Source of the DNA: Plakobranchus ocellatus
Lineage: Eukaryota > Mollusca > Gastropoda > Plakobranchidae
Direction: 5' to 3'
DNA: 43,536 nt
NCBI GenBank assembly: GCA_019648995.1
Contig: BLXT01007308.1
Location: forward strand, 3,789,858-3,833,393
Shown here: piece by piece, positions 23,001 to 38,000 of the stretch
Position numbering within the stretch: position 1 is the first letter of the stretch
Layout: each line of letters starts with the position of its first letter
Made by a program: the position numbers and the translations under genes
Notes under the pieces: generated by a model
Told to the model about the DNA's origin: nothing
Databases searched by the model: none
Seen by the model: the letters and a program-made list of their open reading frames with translations, nothing else

Positions 23001-26000
23001 AATCTAGATCTAATGTTCTCTACATAATCACAACAAGAAAATTAATCAATTTTGAACACTAGAGCCTCTATTCTCGATCATATGCATGAAAATGAAGCGG
23101 AACACTTCCTTGAATGAAGGGAAGTCACTGCAACATATCAAAACAAACGACCAGAATGTCCATCGCCTGTTTCATTGAGTTAGTCTTGCATTCGACTCAG
23201 TGGAATTCAACAATGGGAAAGGAAGTTCCCATTCTCAACTCTAGTCATATGTAGCAACACAAGTGTTAAAAAGGGTTTTATGTATAGAAGAAAATAACCG
23301 AACAAACTGAGGTCAAATAGCAGCAAGCCAGAGGAAATAATTATTTTCTGTGTGTTTTTAGTGATTTTAGACCCAACCCTCTATTAGAAAGCAGTGTCGC
23401 TGGGAAACATTATATATACATACATACAAGGTGAGCACAAAAACACGCCTTGATTTCAAATATGAGAAGTTGAGGAATATTTTCACAAAATTGGTGTCTA
23501 CAACTGCAGAAATCAATAAAGTTTTATGTAATATGGGTTGATTTCAAAGGCACTTTCATTTAATCTCAAAGCACTCGATATGTGCCCCTCTTGTTACCCG
23601 GCAAACATCAAGGCCACAGTAGGGCCAGTGATGGATAATTCTTCAAAGAAGGAAGGTCCTTACACAGTCCTTTCTGTTACTGCACAAAACACATTCACTT
23701 TGAGAGAGTATGTTCAAACTCAAGAGTGGCATGAGGACACTGCTGGGTGGCTCGAATGTCCCTTTCACTAATCACAGATGCATCCTCTCTTGATGAAATC
23801 ATTGAACCATTCCAAAATCGACTTGTTAGAAAGTGGATTATTGTGACGAATGCGTCTGAAAGAATGCTGCACAATTGTACACTGTTTTTCCAAACTCCAA
23901 AACACACCAGCATCTTGGATTGGACTGCCACCTAGCGGGTAAGATACAATTTGTGAACTGGAAATAAAAATTCATTAATTTCTGCAACCGTAGACACCAA
24001 TTTTGTGAAAATATTCACCCAACTTCTCATATTATGAATATTTGAAATCAAGGAGTGTTATGTATTCAGCAGTATGACAAAATGAGTTGAGTTGGGGGTC
24101 TACATCACTGAGATCAACTCAAAATATTAAATTAAAGAAGAAAACAATTCTCAATGCTTTTTGCACAGAAAGTCTTTTGCATGTCTATAGAAAGTTTCCT
24201 ACATAGAGAAATGAGTAGTTTTCAGCCTTCTAGTTTTTGATTTTCATTTAAAGTCATTCATGCAAAACCGCAACTCAACTCATTTTGTTGGACCACTACA
24301 CTACACACACATTCATATATAGGGAAAAAAAAGGAAAATCCGAGGTTTTTTCGTATTTCTAGGATATCAAATTCTATATAATTGATTAATTGATGCATGT
24401 TTTAAGAACACATTTTTATAATATAAACATTGTCTTATCCTAGGCTCAGAAATGCAATCATTCTTAAATTCTGTTCTGCCACAAGTAAGTTAAGTCAGTG
24501 GCAACGTCCTCTGTTGAAAACTAAGATATATATTCAAATTTATGGATTTATTTGTGGATTTGTGTTGTAAATTGGTATAACTTTACAAATATTTGAAAAC
24601 ATTGATTTCCATCTACCATGACCTATTATTGATAATCCATCCCTAGAACAGGATCCCATTTTTCTTCCCCCCCCCATCCATTAAGTTTAAGAAAGAAAAT
24701 GTAGAAGTTAGTCAATGTGAAGGTGCAGATGTAGGCCTGCACCCATTTTGGTGCAAAATTAATTATTGAACTTCATTTTACTCTTTCCATATTCCACTTA
24801 TTTAGGGTTGATATTGATGCTGAACTTGAAAAACTAGACAATTCTGAGACAAAGAAAGAGGCTACAAAGAGAAAAGATCACCATCTTATCCCACAGATTG
24901 ATACAGCAGGTATGACATCATTCTTTAATATCATTTTTAAAGTTATAATGGTTCAGTGTTTTTTACTAGGAGTAATTATTTTATGGTTCAATATACCAGC
25001 CAAATCATTCTGGTTTTTATCTTTTTGCACATACATATTTCATACCTTCTAGGAACTGGGAAAAATTTGTAATTATTACTAAAAATGCATCAGATTACGA
25101 AATATGAAAATGCCTGATTCGTTAAGAAATTTGGTGGCTCAAACACAGCAAGTCTGTATTCTGTTCAGTGAAGGAGTCAGAGTTGATAGAACACTTGAAG
25201 AGGGCTTGTACCCTGAGCATCACTTAGCAAAGAGATCATTCTACTAAAGGTAAAGACTTCAATGTGTATCGTAGCTGCAAATTTTAATTTACAGATCACA
25301 TATATAGAGTATTAATGCTAACATGAGCTGCTCAGTGGTATCAGTAAGGGTACATTTTTGCTATACATTACTAATTTTGGGTCTAAATTACGAATCTTTT
25401 CCTCTTGGTTTAGTAAATTGGATGATCCCAACTAGGCAGCTATATCTTCTAGAAAACAATTTACACAACAAACTTTCTTTGCCCTTTTTCCCTTTCCACT
25501 CAAAATTGTTCAAGTTTAAATTATATGTGATGCTCAAGATTACATTTTTCACCCTCTTTTTAACAAAATACTTCTTAAAATAAAAAAAAAATAATGCCCT
25601 CAAACTGAACTATATATTTTTATGCACCTACTTTATTTTTTTTTTTTTTTGCTCAACTATTAACAGACAATTAGTAAATGTAAAGGTTTTTAGGTTTATG
25701 AAATCTACTGGAGGACCAATATTTTTGTTCTGTTCATATGTTTCTTTTTTTTTTTTTAATTGGCACATCTTAATATATAAAAGCATGCTATGTAATAATA
25801 CCTGAGCAAGGTCACATATCAGAATTAAAAAAAAAAAAAAAAAAGATATAATATATACAATTCAACCGTTTAGATTAATGAATTGTGCTTTAGCAGTTTT
25901 AACACTATCTGCCTAAGGCTTAATGTACACATACGAACTAGGTAGCACACTAGAAGTGGCCAACTCAATACTCAGCACATTTCACAGACAGGTTGGCTGA

Positions 26001-29000
26001 TATTGGTGGCAGGAGGCCAGGAGGCATGAGACCATTCACTACATCTTCACACAGCATCGAAAACCCCCACAAAACTGAATGATTAGTTTTTCTCTATATG
26101 TTGCCTTTTAGAAGTGCAAGGTGGGAGAAATTCCTACTGATAGTGATCCGAAAAGTGAAGCTGGTACTGCTCACCCTGACACCTGCTGTTATATGACCCT
26201 GCCCATGACGGAAGCAAGGGAGATAACTGGTCTGATGAAATGGGGTTATTCTCGGTTTTATTCCTTCTTTGATAATATTCAACCAATGGAGTAGATACCA
26301 ACTTTTTTCTTATTTCCTTCTTCTTAAATTTGCACTTTCCTTTGGTCTATATTTCATTGAAATCCTTTGGGAAGTAAAGATTTTATCAACTCTTTTTCAT
26401 CAAGTCTAGATTGTGGTTTCAGCAGTCTTTTAATGAGTGAGTGCATTAATTAATGCCAAATTGTTATTTGCAGCCTGCAATTTTACTTTCCATATGTTGA
26501 ATTCAAATTAAGATAAAATCAATATGATAAACAGAAATTAAAAATGTAAGAAAGTGAAGAGCTGTGCTGCTTTTTATTTGGGGTTCTGTAAATGGACTTC
26601 AAATGCTCAAATTAAAGCTGCTAATGAGTATATTTCTTGGTCAATTTATAGCTCAATTAATAAAATATTAGATGTCTTTTTTAAAATAAATGAAGTATAG
26701 CTTTCCCTGATCAGTGAGCTTGGCATTTACCTACCATTTGTAGCCTATGTATGTTTCCTTTGATTATTGTTGTTGACCAGGCATCATAAAACACTTACAC
26801 AAGAACCATGTTGCGAGATTACACAACTTATGCAGACTATCGCTAAACAGTGCTTAAATCCAGAGCAAATAAATGAAGTAAAAGCATCACATGTTGAAGA
26901 TAAATGTTATTCTGTGTAAAGACATTGTGTTACCGTATGAGGCATACAGATTTTGTATGGGCTTTTATAGTGAACAAAAATATGTTTCATCCTATGATAG
27001 TCAAAATAGAACAAAGGGCAAGAAGTTTGCGACACGATGAGAGAACAAAAATGTCTTTCACTGAGATATCAATTTTACAGACCACCGCATAGCCCACAGA
27101 CCATGTGCTTCAACCAAAACCTCACAAGCACAGATTAACAGATCTGTTTGATATATAATCTACAAAGTGTACACAATATGTGAGACAAACCACTTTTTGT
27201 AGGATTTATTTTATTATTTACACTCATCTTTCTCATCTCCAACAATCAGTCACTTTATTTGCCATGCCATCAAACAAACATCTATCATAAATCAAATTTT
27301 CATGAAGAGATTTGAAAGGCGCCAGCAAACACAAGACAAACTAACATCGGAGTCCAGTTTAACACCACATATTCCTATTATCACACTGACGGGGGCATCT
27401 AGAAGATTGTCTTGACCTTCTCATGTTACATTTGAGGCTGGATCTTACATCATTTTCATCCCAATTCTTTAGCATTTCATTATATACATATTCAAAGACA
27501 ATCTTAAGCTGCATTTAAAAGATTAAAAAATTTTAAACAAACACATTTTTTTCCTATCAGTTGAACTTAATAGCCTGTTTTCAAGCACTTGAAATGAATG
27601 ATAACAAAACACATAACAATATGAGTTACATCAGAAAAAACAGCTGTCATACTACTGTATCCTTCAAAATTGAAAAATGATCATTCTATACTGAATTCCC
27701 ATTTTAACTATTTAAAATTTGTGATAAAATGTGAAATTCCAAGCAGACACAGCAATGCCATTCCAGGCAGCACAGGTAAAATTTTACAACTGGTGCCAAT
27801 TTTGTTCTGTGAACTAAACGTCTGGTAGCTAGTTGCTGTGTTCATGTGTTCAAACTTTTTACCTTCTTCACATAAAGGGGGGGAAAACACAAATTGCATG
27901 GGGTACATTCTATATAAAGAGGTCCCTTTATGAAAGGCCTATTTAATAAGCAATTTTTAACATGCATAGTTTCTTCCCAGAAAGTCTGACTCAGGTTTGA
28001 GTCAATCTATTAGTATGTGCACTGGCCTCCATTTGCTATAATGTGTCACAAGCGAGTTAGCCAATTAGAAAGGAATATGTTACAGACTTTCTTAGTCAGC
28101 CAATTCATGATTAGTATGTGCATATGCCACCATTGACCTCTATGGTTGTGGCATATGCATTCAATTAATTGGCCAGCTGAAATTGATTAGTGTACACTAG
28201 GGCTAAAGGACTTCCTTATACTTAAAGAAATAGGTCTAGTAATGTAAAGCATCTGTTTTTCTAAGCATAAGTATTGTTTTCTTTGAGTGCTACACATTCA
28301 TTTGAAGGAGTAAATACGACAAAAGGACAGCATTGTAGTGTGATATCTTTTTATTGAGAATTTACTTCTCGGAAAGGATTTGTGATAATTACCAAAAAAA
28401 TAAATACTGTACCAGCTTTATTTGTGGTGTTGATCAAAAGCTCATTGGTCTGGTGGGCTTGATCCATCAATCATTTAAAAAAAAAAAATTGATTTGACTT
28501 GTTGATAAGAAGCAAAAAGAACAGAGGCTTTTAATATTTAAGATTTACCAATTAAAAAGCATTTTATTTTACTATTTGTGTTTTATACAAATCAGGTCTT
28601 ACAGAGGAAGAAAAGGAAAGAAAAGCCAACAGAGAAAAGGATAAAGGCAATGAGGTATGCATAGATGATGTTTTATATTCTTTTCCATTTAAAGAGGACT
28701 ATGTTGATTTTGCCCAGCCCTAGCTTGCAGTTGTTGCCCCATTTTTAGTTGCAGTAAATCATCTGATGTATTTACACAAACATAAAATTTTGTGATAACA
28801 GACTTTAGATTTTGACAAGAGCTATGGACTTTTTTTTCCCCTTCTTGTCACTTTCATGGTTGTGGGTGTGTTTTTTCCGAGAAATGTGTTTTAAAAGTTC
28901 TGGTAATGTATCTTTCAAAATTGTAGCTAATTTTAGGAAGCCCTGAAGTATTTTCAACATTTCAAAGGAAAATGATTTATTTGATTTTGTGTATTCTCGA

Positions 29001-32000
29001 ATATTGTCACCATTATAAGTGTTTTGAAAATGATTCTAACCAGGCATTTCGGTCTCATGACTTTGAGGAATCTGTGACCTACTATTCCCGCAGCATATCA
29101 CTGATGCCTAATGCAGCATCCTTCAACAACAGAGCATTGGCTTGTAAGATTTTTGGAAAATTTGTGACTTGATTTGGGTATAGGATATTAATAAAATAAT
29201 CCTCATCATTTTGCTTCATTTTTAATTTCATAATGTGAGTGATTGAATGAGTTTAAGGTTCTTCAACACAAATGTTTTAGCTTAAAACGAGAACAAAATT
29301 TTGGTCACACCAGAAGCTCTTTAAAAATGAATCATTTTTTCTTTTACAGTGTTGTTGCATTCATGAGAGTTTGATTTTACATTCCTTTTCTTTTTACCAT
29401 TCATATGGCCTTTTTTCAACAGACTTAAAGTTGGAAAGCTGGGATAAAGCCATCAAAGATTGCAATAAAGTCTTGAGTTTTGAAGCAGACAACATTAAAG
29501 GTGCATCATATGTTTGTGAGGTGTCAACATAACTGTTACTGTGCATGGATAAAATGAAAATTTTTTGTGAAATATACCACTTAATATTGATAGTAAATTG
29601 TTGCAGGAAAAAATAAAAGCAACCTAATGTTAAACTTTACGTAAAATCATCTTTTTTGTTTTTCTGCTATGACGTAACATCTGTTTTTTCTTTAAAATCT
29701 ATCTCTATGGGTTCTTTTGCAGCTCTTTTGAGAAGAGGAACTGCATTCAAAAGCAAAAAAGATTTCAAAAAGGCTGTAGCTGATTTCGATAAGGTTCTTG
29801 CAATGGAACCAAACAACAAAAAAGCAGAGGTATTTAATTCCTGTTTGTGGCGAACTGAATTTGTATCAATTGATCATAATTTTTACAACTTATTCTATTA
29901 GCATTTGGTAAATAGGATTTTCATGCAAAACCTTCTATTAACTAGCTTTTCCTTTGTAAAGAACATGGTAAGGTATGACATGTTTAAAAGCTTAGCAACT
30001 AAACAGAGGTTACAAACAAATTTTGTGAGATTAAAACGCAAAAAAAATGATATTGTACTTGCCCAAAGTTTTGGTGCATATTGCAATTATTTAAACTCCA
30101 CAGTGCCCAAGTTGTTGCATACAATTGAATGAAACTGCATGTGTTAATTCCACATATTACATTAATTATGATTATTACTTATGAAAAGGGTTTTTTTTTA
30201 AATCTGCAATCCATTAGAAACAGGGGTAAGCCTTTGTAACAACAGTGAGGGTTGTGCCTCCATTTCATAGACAAGTCCTCATGTTTAGAGGGTTTGAAGA
30301 CTGTTCTTGAGATAATTTTTTCAATTGGATATTATAAATAACACATTGATAGGGGTTTTTTTTTTTGGCTCTCTATCTAATGTGAGAGAGTAAACAAATC
30401 TCTTTGTCTTGTCAAGTCTCCATTGGGCATTATGTAACTTCAAAATGAAGAGAACAAAGTTTGAAAAAAAAAAATCCTCCATGCCACTGATTCCTCTTTC
30501 CCTTTCTCTTTTCTTTGTCTTCTTTTGGACAGCAATAGATAAAAAATGTACAGTAGACCACACCTAAATTGAAAACGGCTAAACCAAAAATAAATCAAAG
30601 AGCTTATTCTTTCTTATTAAACATGTGGTAAACCTGAAAGCGTTGGCTGCTTAACGTGGCTAAAGCAAAATAAAAACTACCAGGAAAGCCCAGTCACTGT
30701 CAGACAGACACTTAAAAAAAAATCTTTTTTTTTTTTTTTAAACACTCCTTGCCCACCCCTTTCTTTCGTGCATTACTCCATGCAAACCCAATACTGTTAG
30801 TTACCAGTACCTGCATTACTCCATGCAAACCCAATACTGTTAGTTACCAGTACCTCACACTACAGACGGCCAGGCCCAATGTCTGGCTAGGTCTAGGTGA
30901 ACTGCACACACCTGCCCATCCCCTCTCTTTCACCACTCAGTTACGCAGCAGGACCGTGCCAGACACTCCCTACATGTCTAGGTCCTGTTAGTGCTTAGCT
31001 AAGCAAACACTGTTGCATCACAGCCGGTAATAAAGCCATCTCTCTTGTGGAGAACTTCAGTATGGAAAACTTAGGCGATGATTAAATTGTACAAGTAGAG
31101 ACTAGGACCAGAAAACTTACTTAGGGGATGATGAAATTGTGAAAACTCTATAATAACAGGCGCAAGAACCTCTTAACTGAAAAGGAAAGAGAAGGAGATA
31201 GAGAAATGGATAAAAAAAGAGAGAAAGATCCGTGGATAGGAGTGTTCATTCATATTATGGTGTAATGATGGGTGGGATTGGTTTAACTTAATATTTCGGA
31301 AGTTGGTTACTCTCCCTTATTAATCTTACTTATTCAATGCACTATGCTTAAACCAAAATAGAAATCATACTCCCTAGAATTTCGGTTTAAACGTGTTCCA
31401 CTGTATGTCGAAGCAATTTTTTACATCATCCTCTGCTGTAGAATTCTGCAAAATAAAGGATCAAAACAAAAAAAGGCAAGCCTAAAAATGGGCCTAGATG
31501 AACACCATCAGTACAATGTCATCAAAATGTCAAAGAAACATTGATCCATCATGAGTGATAAATTAAATATAATTAAGCAGAATTGACTTTTCTATGTAGT
31601 TTCAGATACAAAGAAGTTTGCTTTCAAATTTATTGGAAGTAAATTTATTCAAATCATTTATAGTCTAACCAACAACATTTGAGGTGATACTATGCTTTTA
31701 TGTCATCATAACATCAGGATAACATTAACCTTACATGTGTGTTAATGACAACATACAAACTGAAATTATAGTCTTTAGGGTATATAAGATACAAAGAAAG
31801 CCTCTACTAATCAAGAGAGGGAGCGATCATGCTGATTATGAAATAAAACAAGACAGAGCAATTTCTCTGACATTGTAATGACTTACATCATAATATGGTT
31901 TAAACACATAATACTCCAAGATACGTATGATTTTGGAAATGTATTGTGAAAAGTTGAATTTAAGTATGGTACAACTGCCTTTATTGTTAGATTTCACCAG

Positions 32001-35000
32001 CTTGTCATGCTAAATTTGCACAAGTTATATCAGAGAGCTTGTTTTCACTTGCATTGCACACTTGTATTTATAAATAAAGTGTCTATTCCCTACTGGCATT
32101 CTCAAGTATGTATAGATTCATGCCATCTTTAGATTTACTCCAGTTTTACACTGGTTTTCATTACTCTAGGTCTCTAGATTACCTGTTGGGAATAGGCACA
32201 GCCTTTTATTAAAAAAAAGTGTAGGAAAAACTATCTTTTTCCTTTTTTTTCATGAGGCCTGAAAGCTTAAAAATGACCATGTTTTTGGTTTGAGTTTCCA
32301 GGTATCATGCCCCAAAATCAAGCCAATGTTTTGAGAATAAGTCGTATCCTTCACTCTTTTTCCACATCTTTAATGCAAGTTTTTTTTCCGTTCTAATCTT
32401 ATACTCCTTTTTTTTTTTCAGGCATTATTAAGTGAATGCCAGAAAGAGTTGGAACTAGAAGAGAAGACTCGGCAAGAAAAGGGAGGAAGACGAATGGTCA
32501 TAGAAGAAGTAGAGAGTGAAGATGATGAGGAAGATTTGGAGCATATTGAGGCAGAAAAGCCTCTTATAAATGGCCACAGTGAGAGGAAAGAAACAGAGTC
32601 AAATCCAGTTTTAAACATGGTTTCATCAGATGTTGCCACGTCTAGTCAAACAAGCAATCCCTCAGAGGTAGACCAAAACGAGTTACCTCCATCATGCAGC
32701 TCTTCTCAGGAATCGGCCACAGCAGCATTATTGAGTGGAGAAACAGAAGAATGTTGGAATGATACCCAAACCCAGTGTTCATCATTAGAGAGTTTAAACA
32801 AACCATCACCCATGGTCAGCGACACAGATAATACTGACCCCAGTGCCTTGCCTTCATCAGCTGAGGTGTTGCCATTGACAGAATCATCCACGCCTGATAT
32901 TGCTTCATCCCCCAAAACACAAACACCTTCCAGTGCCCCTTTACAGCCAGAGTCCACTACTCAGACAACATCAGAGCAGGACTCTAATTTAAACCATTTT
33001 ATCCGCCCGAAGTTTATTCAGAAGTTTCTCCCTCCAGATGTTCAGAGGTTAAAAGACGAGGGTAATCAACTTTTCCGCAGTGGCCAGTATGGGGATGCTA
33101 TGACACACTACTCAACAGCAATCTCCGCACTTGAAAAAGGCAAGAAAGCTATGATTTATTTATAGCTACTGTTGCAGTCAATATTTATCTTTGGCACTAG
33201 TTTTTTCAATAGTCTTGTTATATTAAGACAGATCTCAGCATCCTTTTCTGCCTCTCTGGGAAAGAATTGTTCTTCAAGAAAATTGAACTATTCGTAGATT
33301 TTAAAATTTTGAAAGAAATTATATTTCAGGCACAAGGCTCAGATCCTGAAAAAGTGCTCTAGGCAATTCAACTTTCACTTGACTTTTGAACTTTTTTGAT
33401 GGATACAGATTTTTTAAGGGTCCTCTCTTTTCAATATTACATATTTTCAGAGACAGATCAGAAAGTTCATCTGTCAGTCCTTTTAAGTAATCGTGCAGCA
33501 TGTCACTTAAAAACTGGCAATTGTGTAGAAGCAGTGAAGGATTGCAAGATGTCTCTCCAGTATGTTCCTCACAGTCTCAAGCCAATCCTGCGTAGAGCAG
33601 CTGCTTATGAGGCTTTGGAGAGGTAAATATCCTAGTTTTCAATTTTAAAGGAAATGGCAAGAATGATTATCGATTTCCTTTTTTTAGTTTTTAATTTTTT
33701 TTCATATTTAAAGAAAAATGTAAGTTTTATGTAGTAATGCATTTCATATTTTAATATTTAAACCTTGTAGCTATACCTTCCAATGAAAAAATTCTTTTGA
33801 AGTTATCTTTTATGTCTGAAGTTAATTTTAGACCTGGATTCGTTTAAAAAAAGCCAAGGTGACTTAAAGTCTGATTTTGTTGTTCCCTCGCATTGCATCC
33901 CTCACAAAGAGAAACAAAGAAATTTGGAATACAAACATTTAATCTAACAAGCAATACAATTTTTGAAATTTTCATGGTAACTTATCTGTGCAACAATTCA
34001 ATTCAATTTATCTTTCTCAATGAAAGCATTTTACAATCCATCATTTACCTCTCTATAAAATCTTTTAGAATCAAGATTATAAAGTTATTGGTTGTACTAA
34101 AGATGAAAATGATTTGTGTTTATACTTTTTTTTTAGTGATGATCAATTGATTATGGTCCATATTTTGTTTCTTGCTCATATTGTGTATACAATTCTTGAA
34201 GTTACTGAATCTGTTAAGAATGTGAAATTACATTTTGATTTTAATTTGTTCTAGAAAAAGAATATATTTTCTCATACAAAGAAATTGAAAAGTAAGGGAA
34301 TAGGGTTATTGTTAGTTTTTTTTAAGCAATTATTTTTTGCAAATATTATATATAGCTAAGCATTGCAGTCTTTCACACTACACTGTTGAAATGGTAAATT
34401 TAATAGTAACTAGCAGTTCGTTACAAAAGAAACTCATTGAAAATACATCTTAAAACATTGGAACAATAAGGACTCAGTGTCAATCAACAGACGACATTTT
34501 CTATCACCTTCATCCACACACCTAAATAATAAATTATTATGATTATAACAATGCTTACTAATATGCAACTGGATGGTGCCCCATTTTACTCCTCAGTTGA
34601 TTTATATTCTTTGCAATAATTGTATAGCAGCCAGCAAAATAGAGCGATACTAACCATGCCGCAAAGCTATTTTTAAGTATAATGGGAACTCCCTTGAATG
34701 AATAATAATAATCTCTATCCTTATGCTCAGAAGCCTTAACTCTGTACAACTTAAATCATCATACTTATTATCATTATGATTTTTCGGCGCTCTTGTACTT
34801 CGTAGCAGTGCTTTTCTAATTGAAAGATTCTTTAATTACCTGTAACAATTTATGAACCCAATATCTTATGTTCACTTTTTGGGGGGGGGCCTGTATCCTT
34901 CTTTTTGCTAAAGTTTGATTCCAATTTGTAATTATTTTTTTTACTTTATAAGTACTGTTAATCTTTTTATATGATTACTAGTTGACAACTGTTTACCATT

Positions 35001-38000
35001 TCTTATATAACTATTCAGTGGCCATTGCATCCTTTGGATCCAAGATTTCATATTGAGTTTAGTGCTTCCTGAATGGTAATCTTGCCTATTTACAATCATA
35101 ACAGCAATAATATTGTATTTTGAAAATTTGTCTAAAGGTATGCAGATGCATATGTTGATTACAAACATGCCATCAGTATTGACAAATCAGCAGACCAGGC
35201 ACATCAAGGAGCATCAAGGTAAGTAAGAGCTGACATCTTTTGTTTATCTCTAGCACTCTGTTTAATTGCCCTCAAATTGTTCCTCCATCCAAACTCCACT
35301 ATTTGGGTATGTGACACACTAATTTACATATTATACATTAAGTTTTAATTATTAATAATGCAGTCATAATTTGTGAATATGCAGTGTGTGCCACGATGAA
35401 CAAAAGTGGCAGCATATCATTTGTTGTCACCTATAGTCCTAAATGTTTACTACCACATTTGTGCAGTTTGTTCTGTTACATGACACAAAGCAACATTTAT
35501 GTTGAGAGAACAAGATCGGTGAAATAAGGAAGAATGTCCAAAATGTCTTTGAGAATTTGGAAGAGAAAGAAGTTTATATATTGTCTACCTACTAAGATTT
35601 TTTTTATGATTAGGACTAGCCAAGTTATATATGTCTGAATAGGAATCTATAGAGTGAAATGGACTTTTATTGCAAGATCAATGTAGCACGCTAAACAGAG
35701 ATCTAATGAGTGCCTAATTCACCCATTGAAGTTGCCATTGTTATTTTAGTGTAAGGTAAAATTACAGTTGCTATTCTGTATATAAATTTGGATGTGAACT
35801 TAATATTTTAGACCTAGATAAAATTACATTGGCTTTTATTTAAATAAATTTCTATCTGAACCTCAAACAAGCATAGCTAACTGGTTTACATAAACTGTAT
35901 GTGCAAAGTCTGAAGCAAATGACTAGAAACAGAATAGTTACATAAGTACTAAAACTGACATTTAATAATGCAATGGTCTATTGTGTTTAGCGACTGTTTG
36001 GTTTATTGCTACAAAATTTATTTTGCCTGTCAAACATCTACACATTATATATGTTTAAAGTTCTTGTTAATATATGCAGTGTCACAACAAACTGTAACTG
36101 TATATATTTTTAGACATAAAACGGTCATAATTCTCATTTCAAACCAAATTTCTCTCATAGCATTTAGGGGAACTGTTCAGTGTTTTTAACTGTTTCAATC
36201 TATGGCTAGTTTTCCATGGCTGTATTTTTAACAAAACATGTCACTCTTATATTGTACATATTTAGTAGGTATTTATGTTTATAGATATTTTCTTAAATTC
36301 TGTTTTCATTACTACCTTTATATCAAATTAAAAAAAAACGATATTGTATTTCAACTTCACTAAAGCAACAGTCATTTTTTTTTCTTTGAAGTTTTTTTGT
36401 TTGGTTGGTTTTTATTTTAACCCTCTTTGTTAGAGACCGTAAGTGATGTAAATGAAGTTTGGTAATTTAAGTGCATTGAGCACTCATTGTAATTAGCATA
36501 TCCTTATCATTTTGCAGGTGTCAAAGCTCCTTGCAAACTATGCATGGCGCAAAAACATGGCGAGAAAAAATACCACCCTTGGTCCTTGTACAGCCCTGGG
36601 AAATTCCCATTATAGAGGATGAAGCAGGCCTCCACAGATCTATGTCATCATCAATCTCGTTATCAGGACAATGTAAAGTTTGATAAATTTTGAACACTTG
36701 GTTCACAATTATGCACTATAGAATTAAATTATCCATAAATAACTGCATCATTATGTAGATAAATAACCATGTAACCATCAATCAACCAGCTATGTGAATA
36801 TTTAAATACTAGCTATAGTGTTGGTGAAGATTCAATATAACATTTGACCAATTTGACTATATGGATAGATGAGCAGCAATTTGATCCTTTTTAGTTTAAT
36901 CTGAAGGTCCTCTATTGGGTCTATTTTATTTTTCTGTGTGTGTGTACTCTAAAAATTTCCATGACTAAAAATTGGATAAAGCAAGATTTCCAAAAGTGTA
37001 ATCCTCCCCATTTTGTGGTATTATCATCAGAGCCCCTCAAAATAAATAGGTGGCATTTTGTACAGTTTCCAACGCCAACGTATGACATATCTCAGTTTGC
37101 CATGAAGATACTACTCTTTACCAAATGCTCCTACTACTTTGGATAGAAGGATAAGAAATGGATTGTTCCAATGAGAGTGAGTCTTCCTGTGTGATAGAAA
37201 TGTGCCACACTGATTATAAATTGGTAACACCTTTGAAAATTTTCGATATCTGAAAATGATGCAAAATGATATGTGCTGAACATAATTGTGTGTATAATAA
37301 TCCAAATATCCTCTTTTCCTATTAACAATGACTTATCAGGCACAGAAAAGCCAGCTGCTGCAGAGTCTCAAAAGGTATCTTCACCTCAACAACTTGCGTC
37401 AACTGAAACAGGTGTGACATTGGCAACATCCTCGAAATCTAAATTGACACCAGAATCATCAGAAATGAAGACATCTTCTGATGAGGACTTTGAGGATGTC
37501 AAAGCCAGGGGAAACTTATTTGTTCAAAAGGTATCTTATACAAATTTTTTTCATTTTAAGAAAAATGCTCAACTTGATTTGTACGACTGCCACAGAATAA
37601 ATGTTTTTGTGCTTTTAAAAATCATTTGCCTGCTCCATCTCATATTTTAAATGTTTGTTTATCCAACAAAGCCAATTAATATAATTTTATATTGTGGTGA
37701 TATTGAAAAAAAATCTCTTTGAAATGAAAATTTGAAACTGCCTGCAAAACATTGGCATATTTTTTATGTTTTTTTTAATTTATTATTTCTTTGAAAAAGA
37801 GAAAAACTAACTTCCTGGCTTCCTAAAAGATATACCTGTTTTAGAACTGTTGCTACCTTTAAATTGTTTTACCTTCCAGGGACAGTATGCTGAAGCAATT
37901 GATTGTTACAACAAGTGTATCGCTCTCAAGCCCGATCAAGTAGCCAGCTACACCAACAGAGCGCTGTGCTATCTAAAACTCAATCAAGTATGTTTCAGAA

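Noticed and set aside
23695..23931. Transposase remnant on the minus strand inside the 646-bp element
   Set aside because: One short stretch (FLTSRF) faintly resembles Tc1/mariner proteins, but the flanking residues do not fit and no catalytic motif is seen.
33140..33165. SPAG1 ending at the stop after exon 11 (GKKAMIYL)
   Set aside because: The TPR2 domain would be cut mid-repeat, and exon 12 resumes it in frame through a GC donor. Kept only as a possible intron-retention isoform.
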